Part shown: positions 36,799 through 48,111 of the stretch, in pieces
Layout of the letters: the number at the start of each line of letters is the position of its first letter
Position numbering within the stretch: the stretch's first letter is position 1
Assembly: GCF_032062135.1 (NCBI RefSeq)
Contig: NC_092862.1
Span: forward strand, 63,953,693 to 64,017,692
DNA: 64,000 nt
Direction of reading: 5' to 3'
From: Pyxicephalus adspersus
Taxonomy: Eukaryota; Chordata; Amphibia; Anura; Pyxicephalidae
The notes under the pieces: generated by a model
Seen by the model: only the letters and a program-made list of their open reading frames with translations
Told to the model about the DNA's origin: nothing
The model's database searches: none
Position numbers and translations under genes: made by a program

Positions 36799-38429
36799 CA
36801 GGTGCGTACATAGGGAGGTACAAAGTGTACTGCTGCAGGCCCCAGGACCCTTCCCAGCCAACAGGGGGCCCAAACAGGGGCTACAAGTCAGTTCTTCCTA
36901 GGGGCCCACTCTTGGCTATGTCCACTTGGTACTGTATATACACACACATATATATAAGCACACCAATTCAATCAGCATCTTTCTATTACTTCACCAAGTA
37001 AAATCTAAGAATGTTTGAAGAGGATAAAAACATTGTCTGTGTGAATGTTTATTTTATTTATTGCCACAGAAACTTTATTTCATTCTCTCTTTCCCATCTG
37101 CTAACACTGTTGACACATCCTGCACCTCCCGAGTTTAGGACTTGCTCTGTGGTCTCATTTTTTTAGGCTCTGGGTACTCTTTTTTCACAAGGTCAGTGAT
37201 GTTTTTTCTCTGCAATTGCTTGTTTTGATATATTCACTTATTTACCTTTTGTGTCCCATTATAATTCATCACCCCATTTTACGTCTCAGTATCTCAGTGG
37301 GGTTTCCTTGTGTTCGGTCTATTCTCCTATTACAGATGAGCAATCTTGTTAAAACCTGTTCTGACACACACATCTATTCAAACAGTTCAATTTCATGTGG
37401 ATTTCTCTTTGATTTTCATCAGTTAGTGGGTGTATACAGAGAAGTTTTGATTAGCTGTTTTAAATCTTTATTAAAACAAATGCAGCTCCTTAGTGTTGGT
37501 GTGCATGTGCCTACAGAGATTGCTTTAATATTCTCATTGCTTGCCTACACATGTCCAATACACTTGTAAGATAATTCCCTGCAGCCTGACATGCCAACTG
37601 AAAATGAGGAAGCTTGTTATATAACATCACTGATTGTCCTCCAAACTGAATATTAAAGTGTAGGGTGGTAAAGAGCAGTATGGGTAGTACAGGGATATCA
37701 AAGTCTGAAAATATGCTTCTAAACTAGTGAAATACAATCTGAATTTAATGTTCTCCTCGATAGCTTCAAAGGGACCAATTTTTATATTTTGTTTTAATTT
37801 AAAGCTTATTGAGGAGATTGAAGGAAATGCAATACAATAGACTAATAAAGAATGACTGGATGTAACGCAATGAACAGATCTACACATCATCAAACATCAA
37901 GCCAGAGAATGTAGGTGACCACAAAATACTGACAATGTATACACCATAGAGTGCAATCTCCAACCACTTCTAATTTTCACAGATTATGTAAAGACGAAGG
38001 AAACTAAGAAAAAGAGAGGAGGGGAAGAATAAAGGAGAGAAAAAAATCCATAAACTAGGAATGATAAACCAGAATATGAATATTCTGAAGAAAAAAGAAA
38101 CAATGACCAATAGAACCACGGATTGTGGAAAGCCTCTCCTGTGCCCCTCAAAGTGGAAGTAAGGTTCTCTATAAGATAAATTCCATTAATACGGTAAAAC
38201 CCCTGGACCAGTGTAGGAGACCTTGGCTGACTCCACATCACTGGAAAAAAAACTTTTCCCATGTTCAAGAGGCAAGCCAGAAATGCCTTACAGTAACAAT
38301 TTAAACCCAGGTCACAGTGATTAAGAAGGAAGAAAACAGGAGAGTTGGAATGGGATTTGAATATTGGTTAGACTTCAACATAGCTCACTATACACAACGA
38401 AAAGTATGACACATTATAGCGTTAAGGCA
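36799..38429. other. Intergenic, no gene recognised
   Basis: The first 120 bases are a GC-richer repeat-like patch with GGGGGCCC and mirrored GGCCCC runs. The rest is AT-rich. Open frames at 37216-37569 (+) and 37984-38268 (-) show no domain. Confidence 0.4.
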
Positions 38430-39520
38430 TATTTTTAGTCAAATACCTCTAAGACAGCCAAGGAACCTACACATGCCTCCTGGACCACCATTTAGGTGTC
38501 TACAGGAGGTTTATAGACAGTTCAATAAAGACTGCCAGTTGAGTATCTCTAGTAAAGGTCATGCATAGACTAGTCTATACACATCATCTGGACTGTTAGT
38601 CAAGTATCCTTATTTTACACATATATAATGTATTAGCTGGTGTATACACAACTTCTAGACTGTCATTTGGGTATTCTAATACACATGTTTAGACAAGCCA
38701 ATACACATCTGGACTGTCAGTCAGGTATCCCAATTATAGATTTAGATATGGATGATCTAGATCAGGGGTGGGCTAACTTTTCTCCCCTGGTGCCACAATG
38801 AGTTTCAAAAATTGACAGATGGGCAGGGCCAGTATCGGTTGAATGGTGAATGCTTGTATGAACTAATATAAAATACAAGTAAAAGCCCTTGCCTAAAAGT
38901 AAAAGAAAACTTTCACATTACATTCAATTTCAGTGTTGTTATTCACCCTTTGCCAGTGGACAATTTTGTTCCATTATTTGAAGGGCCGGATTAAAAAGCC
39001 CAATGAGCCAAATGGCTCATAGTTTGCCTATGTCTGGTCTATATACAGCTACTGGTTTTCTTGTTGGGTATCTTTTGCACAAATAATGAGTATGATGGGC
39101 TATACCTACAGCAGGTATGTGTCTAAATTGCTAGTTAGGCATCCGCAGTATAGTGAATACATACACTGGCATATACTCAATTTCCACACTCCAAAGTGTC
39201 CATACTCTGTTTTTTTGTGTAGAATGATTCTCAATATAGATTATGTGTTGAGTGGCCCATACACAGCCTCTGGGTATCTCCAGTACATGTAAAGATGGGT
39301 CTATGTATACCTTCTGGATTGTCAAGTGGGTATCAGCCTATGTCTGGTATATATTATGTATACATTGATATAAACACTGCATCTTGGCTGCTAGTGAATA
39401 ATTCTCAGTATGAATCATCCACAGCATTTTCTGTATATAGCTTCTAGACTGACAGTTGAATATTTTGAATATACATTATATAAAGTTTTGACCATATGCA
39501 GCCTCTAATGTACCAGCTTG
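38430..39520. repeat. Degenerate minisatellite, unit about 60-70 bases, split by a hAT MITE
   Basis: A unit resembling CATCTGGACTGTCAGTCAGG, then TATCCCAATTATA, then GGTCTATACAC recurs: GACTGCCAGTTGAGTATCTC, GGACTGTTAGTCAAGTATCC, AGACTGTCATTTGGGTATTC, GGACTGTCAGTCAGGTATCC, later TTCTTGTTGGGTATCTTT, GGATTGTCAAGTGGGTATCA and AGACTGACAGTTGAATATT. Spacing is irregular. The hAT MITE at 38763-39036 interrupts it. Confidence 0.65.
38763..39036. mobile_element. hAT-type MITE inserted in the minisatellite
   Basis: The left end CAGGGGTGGGCTAACTTT and the complement of the right end, CAGACATAGGCAAACTAT, are an imperfect inverted pair of hAT type. The flanks ATCTAGAT and GTCTATAT match at six of eight positions, consistent with an aged 8-base target duplication. 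The interior includes GAAGGGCCGGATTAAAAAGC and has no coding capacity. Confidence 0.7.
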
Positions 39521-39845
39521 TAATTAATGGTGTAGATAATGTGTATTCTGGTCTTCTCAGCCATGGGTATAAAGTTTAAAAAAATGACTTTACTCTAGAT
39601 GTATTTAGATTGGTTCATCCATGCATATTTATGTGACCTAATCAACAGAGGATATCAAAAAAATATGATGTGAACAGCACAGAGGCTCCTGCAACCAACT
39701 AGATTTAGTCTGCCAAATCTGTTCAGTGAAATGTTTCAATGCAATACTATAAATAAAAACTGATCTTTGGTCTGTTAAGAGAATGGATAATATTTTTGAA
39801 ATAAATATATCGTTTCTTTATATTTAGGAAGTGGAATTTTATGAT

Positions 39846-39883
<38 letters not shown>

Positions 39884-40679
39884 TTGTATATATGTAATGT
39901 AATAACTATAACATAATTTAATGTGGCTTTTTAATATGGTTGACATACTAAAGGAAAAGAAAATGTTTGCTTGTTGGTTTTACAAAATTAAAGCTGTAAG
40001 TTAGTGGCGCATGCTCTTGTTTTGCTCGACATGGCCTAAGCCAACACATATGAAACAGAATACAATAGTATGAAGCATTTCATTTACCGGTTTTATTTGA
40101 TTCACAAAAAGAAGTTGTGACACAAGATGTTTTGACAAATAACAGTAGTACAAATACATATAATATAAATATAAATCATGTTTTTTTTTAAAAATCATAT
40201 AAAAATATTCTGGTTCCCAAAAAATTTTCAGTTTACATTACACAAATAATATGTTTAAAAGGTCTATGATACCATTATTCAGCTCTGCTGTCAGCATATT
40301 GTCTAAGGGCTAGAATACAACATGATGAGCTGCACAGAATGATCAGAGCCACTAGCTGGATAGACGTAATCTTTTACCGAATACAGCCTTTGAAAGTGCC
40401 TGACGGAGTTAGGTATTCTTAGAGTGTAGCACTTAAGTAGCCTTGCTTATGGTAGCTGGAGGGGTCAAAATGGAAAAAAATGTTAGCTTTGATAGCGGAC
40501 TGTAAAAGACCAATGATTGAATTTTACCGAACAGAGAATTTGCTAAACAATAAGACAGAGGTCAAGAATTGTAAGTGGAAGTGGTGACTAGAACTAGAAA
40601 ATGGAGACCTGGTCCTAAATCACAACTAGGGGATTTCTCATTTCTTCTCATCCTTCTGGATAGCAGATTATGCTAGAAA
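39521..40679. other. Intergenic, no gene recognised
   Basis: AT-rich sequence with a TA microsatellite at 39848-39879. No coding structure. Confidence 0.45.
39848..39879. repeat. TA microsatellite
   Basis: An uninterrupted (TA)n tract of about 16 units. Confidence 0.95.
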
Positions 40680-41378
40680 AGTGATGGCAAACCATTTAGA
40701 GACCGAGCAACCCATAACCCACTTATTTATCGCAAAGTGCCAACACAGCAATTTGAGCTGAATGCTGAGGTTGTTTTAGTGTACAAAAAACAACTCATAC
40801 ATTAACATCTTATGTCTTAAAAGAAAAACACAATACCAGAGATTTCAATGATACAAACAACTTTTTATTGAAAGATAAACCTTTGCTTTTGGCGAGCTTT
40901 GGAACAATTAATGTGATTTTTGCTTTTTGATTTGTAAGTTTGAGAGCAACACATGCAGCACTCAGGTCATCTGTTAGTCTGTTTCTGGTGTCAGATTTGA
41001 TATAATTCAAAGCGGAAAACAGCTGCTCACAAGCATAAGATGATCCAAACAAAGTAAGGAATCCCAAGTGCTTTCATTGACTTAAAATTTTTTGGCAGAG
41101 AATTCCACCCTTTAAAGATTTCATTTTCAGAACTAACTGTGCTGTCATTTGTCATCCCTTCTATCTTTTCAAGTGTTTCACGCAGGTCATAGAATTTATT
41201 TTTCCAGATAGAGCTTTCTTGAAATTCCATTAGCTCCATTTCCAGATTTCCTAAATCTAGCCAGTGCAAGCAGAAAAGATCAAGTTCTTCAAATTTGGCC
41301 TTATCTGGTGAAGTGGAAAAACACTGTGTTGTCCCCATCTTATGGAACTGTAAAAGTCTGTTATTAAAATTCACCTTT
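40680..41378 (-). pseudogene. hAT transposase C-terminus and transposon end
   Basis: On the minus strand, one frame (about 41370 down to 41070) reads FNNRLLQFHKMGTTQ, then LGNLEMELMEFQESSIWKNK and KGWNSLPKNFKSMKALG. After a frameshift the next frame gives FLTLFGSSYACEQLFSALNY, then SDTRNRLTDDLSAACVALKL. That is the dimerisation region of hAT transposases of the type also found in GTF2IRD2/ZBED-like domesticated genes. Beyond the stop, GTGCCAACACAGCAATTTGAG and AGAGACCGAGCAACCCATAA lead to a terminus at about 40680 beginning AGTGATGGCAAACC, a typical hAT end sequence. The BED-finger part of the same element lies at 42751-42985, on the far side of the L1-type insertion. The central catalytic region is absent from the window. 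Confidence 0.8.
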
Positions 41379-42750
41379 GGGACTTCCAGTTCCGGCGCCC
41401 CGCAAGCCACCAGCATGTGCTAGCGGCTCCTGCTCGCCTCAGGGCTCTTCTGTTATAAATCCGGCATTACGCCCACTCACCCGCCTCCTGCAGTTCCTCC
41501 GGTGCCGGGTGCCTGGATGGAACGATTTCTGGAGCGCTCCTCCGCTGACACTGCACACAATCAAATGGGGAAGAAAGACAGGCTGAAGCCTGCCCCTTCC
41601 AAGATGGCCACCGCACCAGCAGCTCCACGTGTCTCCAGCACAGCGTTCTCTCAGGTACACAATGCTGCATTAACAGAGTTAGATCACCCTAATCAGATTG
41701 CAGATGCAGTAGCAGCCATTCTTAAGCCTACATTGCAGGAAGCAATTGACACCGCAGTGCAAAAGGGTATTATATCTTTGAGAAATGATTTGAGGGAACA
41801 TTCCCAGAGATTGGATGCCGCTGAGCAACGCATTACAATGGTGGAGGATGATGTTACATCCTCTAGAGCTATTATATCCTTGCTGGAAACTAAAGCGCAA
41901 GCCTTGCAGGACAAATTGGAAGACCTGGAAAAAAGATCAAGACGCAATAATTTGCGTATTGTTGGCCTACCGGAAAGTATTAAACCTTCGAGATTGATGG
42001 ATCTCTGTTCCAACGTAATACCACAGTTACTAAATCTCCCAAATGCTTGTAGAGTAGAACGTGCACAGAGATTGGGTCCTATACGTAAAGAAATGTCTAA
42101 TCCGCGTCCAGTGCTAGTGGCTTACTCTTATTACACAGATAGAACCCGCATTCTCCAAGCATATCGCAATCAACGAAATCTACATGTGGAAGGTGCATCC
42201 CTGCTGGTATTTGCGGATTATTCAGCTGAGGTCTCACGTAAAAGACGCAGCTTTCAACAAGTATGCTCTACTCTATACCAACATAAATTGCGGTTTACGC
42301 TAGCATACCCGGCGATCCTTCACTTCTCAGATGACCAAGGCCGCAAATTCTCCTTTACATCGGCTGATGAAGCTGAGCGGCTAGTGCGCACGTTATTGTC
42401 AGATTCAGCATCTGCTCATTCGGATAGATCTGACAGATCCCCTACCTCACCACCACACTCTGCTGCAAGATCTTCCATTCCGGTGTACTCTCCTAAACAA
42501 CCCAGGAAATTAGGAACATTCTCGGCTAGGAAAAATCGTGAGAATATGCGCTCCGAGTTGCAGTTTAACGCGAGATCATAAAGGAAAAATTTCAGCTTTG
42601 GTTGTAGTGCCTTTTTTTTGCACTTTTTATTGCAATGTTGCCCTCAAAATGCCCGTTCTATGAGGTGTGAGCCCGCTTCTGACGGCATGGTAATGTGTTT
42701 ACACATGTTCTTGACTTGGTTAATATTTTGTTGCTCTGCGAGGAAAAAAG
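41379..42750 (+). mobile_element. L1-type insertion carrying ORF1 only
   Basis: The segment starts GGGACTTCCAGTTCCGGCGC, a GC-rich L1-like 5' leader. It contains the complete ORF1 at 41517-42581, a roughly 170-base tail, and ends in GAGGAAAAAAG just before hAT sequence resumes. No endonuclease or reverse transcriptase sequence follows. The candidate target duplication is TAAAATTCACCTTT (41365-41378) against TAAAGTCACTCTTT (42751-42764), similar but not identical. The boundaries rest on where the hAT protein homology stops on each side. Confidence 0.6.
41517..42581 (+). CDS. L1 retrotransposon ORF1 protein (RNA-binding), intact frame
   Basis: An open frame of 354 codons from the ATG at 41517; an alternative start at 41565 gives MGKKDRLKPAP, which may be the true one. 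L1 ORF1 proteins are trimeric RNA-binding nucleic-acid chaperones. Visible are a basic, Pro/Ala-rich N-terminus, a coiled coil over roughly residues 85-140 with heptad-spaced Leu and Ile, then the signature EKRSRRNNLRIVGLPE (about 138-153) that opens the RRM-like domain. A C-terminal domain with RVERAQRLGP, ARP-like PVLVAYSYYTDRTRIL and VFADYSAEVSRKRR follows, and a Ser/Pro-rich basic tail. The frame is unbroken, in contrast to nearly all transposon genes around it, which suggests a relatively young insertion. No ORF2 follows. Confidence 0.85.
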   Translation: MERFLERSSADTAHNQMGKKDRLKPAPSKMATAPAAPRVSSTAFSQVHNAALTELDHPNQIADAVAAILKPTLQEAIDTAVQKGIISLRNDLREHSQRLDAAEQRITMVEDDVTSSRAIISLLETKAQALQDKLEDLEKRSRRNNLRIVGLPESIKPSRLMDLCSNVIPQLLNLPNACRVERAQRLGPIRKEMSNPRPVLVAYSYYTDRTRILQAYRNQRNLHVEGASLLVFADYSAEVSRKRRSFQQVCSTLYQHKLRFTLAYPAILHFSDDQGRKFSFTSADEAERLVRTLLSDSASAHSDRSDRSPTSPPHSAARSSIPVYSPKQPRKLGTFSARKNRENMRSELQFNARS

Positions 42751-42985
42751 TAAAGTCACTCTTTCTAGTTGTTTGTCTTTTGTCCCATGTCTCTTTGTTG
42801 TTATCCCTATGTTTTTTGCTCTTTACACTTTCTGTGCTACACACAACACTTTCATTACACAGACGACACAACACTTTCCCATTGTGTTCAATCACTCCAA
42901 ATGACTCCATCCAGGCCTCTTGGAATGATCTTCCACTATCTGTTTTTTCTTTTTTTGCTGTAATCATTTTTGGGTGTTCAAGACT
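42751..42985 (-). pseudogene. hAT transposase N-terminus with BED-type zinc finger
   Basis: On the minus strand the frame beginning near 42967 reads FQEAWMESFGVIEHNGKVLC, then RLCNESVVCSTESVK. This matches the start of a BED finger (W, G-K-x-x-C, x-x-C) of hAT transposases, whose C-terminal part lies at 40680-41378. The His pair of the finger is disrupted (KSKKHRDNN). It directly abuts the L1-type insertion. Confidence 0.7.
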
Positions 42986-43118
42986 TGCAGTCTACAAAAA
43001 CACAACAAAATGTAATAAAAATGAAGCACGCAATACAAATCTATCCCTATACCAAAAATAGCTAACACTATTAGTTAACACTGAAGAATTGGATATTCCC
43101 TGAATCAACAATCTACGA

Positions 43119-43250
43119 CAGTGATTCTCAGCTGGGGTTCCTTTTGAATTTGACGACCACCAGCGCAAGGGGGCAATATTTCAGTGACTGAAAAAGGCAC
43201 TTCCTACCTTTGATTCACCTCCAGTGGACCTACTTCCTAAATATTTGCAT
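43119..43250. mobile_element. hAT-like terminus
   Basis: CAGTGATTCTCAGCTGGGGT resembles a common hAT/Charlie-type end (CAGTG-TTCTCA-C-GGGTTCC). The other end is not clearly placed, so only part of a small element may be present. Confidence 0.4.
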
Positions 43251-44820
43251 AAATAAAATAAAATGGAGATGTAGCGCACATTTTCCATACACAGGAGGCG
43301 TGATTATCCTTAAAGGCCTTGATTATCCTTAAAGGCTCTAATTTTCCCATTAGCAGGAGCCCAGGTTGGTTCCTATCGACAGCAGCTAATACAAAGTTCT
43401 CCCTGACAATCCCAGTACAATGAGTGCCATGTCTGTCCTGTCCTCCTATATAGGACACACATAGGCCATAGAGAGCTGAACCCTGCACACCAACCTATCC
43501 CAGCACATCAAGCATTACACGGGTCATGTGATGTCAGGTAACCGCAACCTGCTGCTATGCAATGACATTGTAACCTTTCATGTACTGGACGCACAGAACA
43601 GATGTCAATAAGTGTGGATGGTATTCATGCAATGTACAGCAATCACTATCTATGACAGAACCAATCCATAACCCAACACCAGCAATGAGCATCAACCAGG
43701 TCTGGAGGCGGGGTCACAGCTTGAGCTCTCCTCCCTAGTAATCCGTGATGGACTTTTTCTTCCAGAAATTTGTCCAATCCCCTCCTAAAGGCATCTAGGC
43801 TAGATGCCATCACCACAGTGCAGAAATACCACCTTCAATTATTTTGGTAATTAAGACATTGTCACAGAAAATGATCAACATCTTCCTAGTAGGGCGCAGA
43901 CAGCAAAAATAATAAAATAATAATAAATAACCTCATAGGGGTTTAAACCTTTCCCTGCTCTATGCAAGGCTATAAAAATTATATATTGCCTGGGTATACA
44001 CTTTATATTATTAAATATTTCAATTTACTTTCAGTCTAATCAGTGCAGGAGAGGACATCACTTGGTAAACAATGAAGAGTGAAGCTTAAGGACTTGCTCA
44101 CATTACAGGAGTTTTACTAAATGCATCCCAATTGCATAGCAATGCAGCACATTGCACACAATTTTTTTAAAGCACTGTGGCAGCAACACACAGTTACAGG
44201 GTTCCCAGTAGCACATTGAATGGCAACCCAGCATAACAACATAAATGCTATTCATTGTGTTTCTAGGAGAACACCAGTGTGACAAGCCCTTTTTATATAT
44301 GCAGGGGTGTTGTTTTTTTTTTTTCTTAAGTGTCACTATAACCACAGGACAACTAAACTGCTGCTTTATTACCTATCTGCTAATAATTGTTTAAGGTTCA
44401 AATGATTTGTTTAAAATTTGGTGGGGAGCCATGCCCACAGAGAGGGCTCTGAGTGCTCCCTCTGGAGAGTGTCACTGGAACATGATTTGAGGATAAATCT
44501 TTCAATGCCAGCACAAAGTGCAATATATTTCTGGCAGGCTCAGCCTCCATCTGATAGTGAAACTGATTTTAACCCTTTGTTTCAAAAAGGATTCTGTTCC
44601 CAGAAGGAGTAGTGTGGTAAATATACAGAGGTACAGAGGGGACATTTTCACTTTACTTCTGCCAAAATCCAAAAGCAATTATTGCTTATAAAAATATGCA
44701 CAAAACTTTGCATGCATACTTTTTATCTTAACAATTTAGGTAAGAGTTCATTCTAGGGGAAACTACCAATATATGCTAGAAAAGCTTCTTCTGTCCCTCA
44801 CCCTCCACGATTTATATTAA
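43251..44820. other. Intergenic with small repeat traces
   Basis: A CR1/L2 C-terminal fragment lies at 43700-43832 (listed separately). A short direct duplication TTGATTATCCTTAAAGGC-like occurs at about 43300-43337. No host gene is recognised. Confidence 0.4.
43700..43832 (-). pseudogene. CR1/L2-type reverse transcriptase C-terminal scrap
   Basis: The minus strand gives VMASSLDAFRRGLDKFLEEK followed by VHHGLLGRRAQAVT. This is the end motif of CR1/L2-clade ORF2 proteins (compare TIDCFKKKLDVFLE in the 3.5-4.3 kb copy). It belongs to a different subfamily from the other two CR1 copies here. Confidence 0.7.
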
Positions 44821-44899
44821 TGCTATGCACAGCACTGTGTAATGTGTTGGCACTATATAAATACTGTTTATTAATATTATTATTATTATTATTATTAAT
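44821..44899 (-). repeat. ATT-headed short frog repeat, copy 2 (reverse)
   Basis: Read in reverse: AAT-rich head, AACAGTATTTATATAGTGCC, AACACATTACACAGTGCTG. Same plan as the copies at 4827 and 63324. Confidence 0.65.
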
Positions 44900-46199
44900 A
44901 AAAATACAATGGCTTGATTTTCCCTGCTCATTGAGGCATTTCCCCTGGAATGGCACTCTCAGAGACTTAGATATAAATTCAGGAAATGACAGGAACCTGT
45001 TGCAAACTTAAACTATTATAGGGGGACACAGAAGAGACTTTTCTGGCTAATAAAAGTTAATACACAAAATGTTTGAAAAGTTTAGGTTTACTATCCAGTG
45101 TTCACAAAATTCACCTGTTTAAAAGTAGATATTTTAATAACTTTAAATGTCTACATGAAAAAATCCTGACATATCAAAGAATACAGCAACAGTACCATTT
45201 TTTGGAAATATGCTACCTGTAAAATTAGCGCAAGGCCAGTGACTAGGCTTAAGCTAATGTGATGTCATCTGTCTACTGCAGGCAGGAGGAATCATTTCCT
45301 CAGTCTCTTCTCTGTTTATCGGATTACAATATGATACCTTTGTAGTCAAGATGAGGGAGCTGAGGCAGACATTAGGAAACAAACCCACAAACTGCACAGG
45401 CAGCAGGATATATTTCAGTTCAGAAAGTCAGTAATGACCCTGGTTGATGTCTGAACAAAGATGACACAAACTATCCTGGAGAGAAAAGCAGGTGACACAT
45501 TGTCAGGATGATCCCCATGAGCGGTGGTTCATTCTTGGAAGCAATACATTACATGTATGTACTTAAAAAGATATATATATATTGCTGGGGGCACTTTAAA
45601 AAGTTTGACCCTGCAAAGTGTTACTATTCTCTTAATTGTGATTGTGAAAATTATTGTGATGTTCTCTCCACTTACACTTTCCCTCCCACTGCTATCTAGG
45701 TCCATTGATTTTTTGTTAAAAACAAAGGCATGATTCTGGGTTTTGCTTCTTGTGTGTTTCTCTGGTGTTCTTGACAGCAGCTCCCAGGTACCTTACAGTA
45801 TCCTTGGCAATAGGATGTCAGATTCCAATAAATTCCTAGAAGGCAGCAATGGTTGTAATAATCACTCTTCTCTAAGCAAAGGCTGTTAGTGACGAGTTTC
45901 TGCTCACAATGTTTACATAGTTTAAATGGTTTACAAAAAGTCATAAATAATGTGTAACAATTAGAGAAATATTATTAATGCATGACTTTCACTATACATT
46001 TTCAACACAGCTACACACATATCAAAATCCTTCCCTTAGCACATATATCTATCTAAAGGAGCGAGTTGTGTTATAGGAAGATCCCACATGAAATTCACTG
46101 CTTTTAGTGCTGGAGTGTTAATTTTTGTGTCTTTTTTACCATTTGCTACCAGAGTTATTCAACGGGCATGGTGGATAGGATCCCAGTGGTAGGAGCACA
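44900..46199. other. Intergenic, no gene recognised
   Basis: No supportable coding region or repeat. Short open frames near 45508-45733 overlap in two phases and have no domain. Confidence 0.4.
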
Positions 46200-46640
46200 A
46201 AAAGAATGTTATTCTCCTTCCAAATAATGCCTTTCATAATTGGAAGGTTGGGTTGAGTGGAGGACCCTCTTTTGGTACTGGTTCACAAAGCCAACGAACA
46301 CTTGGTTCTTACTCACTTTTCTCTCCAGTGTCCCGTAGGACAGGCAACTTATTTGCCTACCTAAGCTTTGTCCAGGCATCAGAGGGATGTCAAATGATTG
46401 TCCCATCCATCTCTCCTGATTGTTTCCAGTGACAGATGAACAAACAAGCACTGTACACACCGTTCTGTTCTATAAAGAGGAAAAAATTAGCAAGCGGCAC
46501 CCCATTGTGCACGCGGAGGAGAGCACAGTGATTGTTCTTGATCATTGGGGGACCACTATAGATGTGTCCGATTTTCTCCCGAGATGAGTAGAAACATTCA
46601 TCTTGGGTAGGATTCATCGGACATGTGTATGTAGCTTTAA
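46200..46640. repeat. Probable non-coding dispersed repeat
   Basis: The right end, CATCGGACATGTGTATGTAGCTTTAA, resembles the end GGAAGTGTGTATGCAGCTTTAC of the 49.4-49.55 kb repeat, suggesting related frog MITEs. The left end was not defined. Minus-strand open frames here (46209-46617) have no domain. Confidence 0.3.
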
Positions 46641-48111
46641 AGAGTAGTATCTTTAAGACCTCCCACCCTTATGCTTGATAAACTAGTAATGAATTATTTA
46701 GTTTCTTACCTATTCATTCACCAGCATGTTCAAACATGCAAATAGAAATGCAATGCAATGTATATGTTGCCATAGCACTACCTGAAAATACATTTTGTCT
46801 GGCTGTCACTGGTTTAAATACTTTCTACATTAAAGACCCAGAGGTGTCCAAGGGCCATGTTCCTGATCTACATCCATTGTACAGTTCTGTGACTTCCTAA
46901 ACAGAAACATAAATGAACACTTGAATTTTGAAATACCTGTAAAATTATGATACCAGTACACTGAGCAGTGGCACAACCTCATTTAAATCAGCTTGGCTGA
47001 ATTTCCATGCACATTCATTACACATTCACTATAAATCCCAACAACTGTACATTAAACATCCCCTGACAGCACATTTTTCAACATTTTAAATGTGGTTGAT
47101 GTTGCTTGTAAATGTTGGTGAATGTACAGCATTTACTGATGAAGTCAGTCAGGAAAATATACCTGAATTTGTTTATCAGATATGTTATTTGATTTGTATC
47201 TAAACTCAAACATTTTCAGGCCTTTTGCTCCTTTTTTTACCAGGTAATCCCACAAATAACATGCTTTCTAACCCCTCAAGTCTACACTCATTTCTCTTCT
47301 GTAGGTGTGTATGAACCATTGTTGTCATGCAGGCTTCATGCGGTTTACTAACAAAAAGTTAGGGTTTTAGTCATTTAAATTTGACAAGGGTACTGTATTT
47401 TTAGCAAGAACAACAAGTCAAATCATTTCTGCAAGATCAAAAAACCAATGCAGCCACAATAGGTAAGGACAGGTTAGTGTATTTGGGTTTAGATATCCTT
47501 TAATTAGACCATTACTAACTTATGAATGACTGAATTCCTAATGGTTTCTGTTCTACTGGTGACACTAAAACTGGAACCAAAATAAAACTTTATGTTGTCT
47601 TGACTACAATGAGTGTTAAAAATTCACGTTGACTGTGTACAAGCTGGTGCATAACAAGACACAGACTTAATATGTATTGTTCTGGTCTGATACTTTCTTG
47701 CAAAATATTTAGTGCAGTATAGCGTGCACGTTTTAGGTTTTATAATGGCTAATGGGCAACAAAACAAGCTCAGTAAAAGTGTTGGCTTGGCTGCCATTCA
47801 GCTGTGTTCTGATAAGAAGATTTAGCCGTATCCAAACTCCTCATTATGACTGTCGTGGCAGTGAAGAATAACATGTAGCCAAAAAAGTATTACACAACTT
47901 CTATCAATTTTCCAAAGGCTCCCTGCAAGTAATTAAAACAGTTTAACCAACTGGCATATTATCAAAATATTCTTGTCGGAGTTAAAAACTGTTTTAGAAA
48001 GTTGCAGAGAGTTATGTTACATTGATGGCTAATTTAATTAAAATAAATCTATATTCAAAAACAAATCTGCACTAAACATACTTCACTATGTACATGGCAC
48101 CTTCTAGTGTA
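46641..48111. other. Intergenic, no gene recognised
   Basis: Nothing coding and no clear repeat family. Confidence 0.4.

Noticed and set aside
37216..38268. 117- and 94-codon open frames as candidate genes
   Set aside because: No conserved motifs, no neighbouring exons, and no promoter features.
38430..39520. Repeat array considered as a CRISPR array
   Set aside because: The units are degenerate, spacing is irregular, the organism is a vertebrate, and there are no cas genes; it is a minisatellite.
41502..41516. Extension of the L1 ORF1 to a GTG start at 41502
   Set aside because: Eukaryotic translation needs ATG here; ATG 41517 or 41565 is preferred.
42618..43061. 147-codon plus-strand open frame
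   Set aside because: It is the reverse strand of the hAT BED-finger segment and the L1 tail; the minus-strand reading has real homology.
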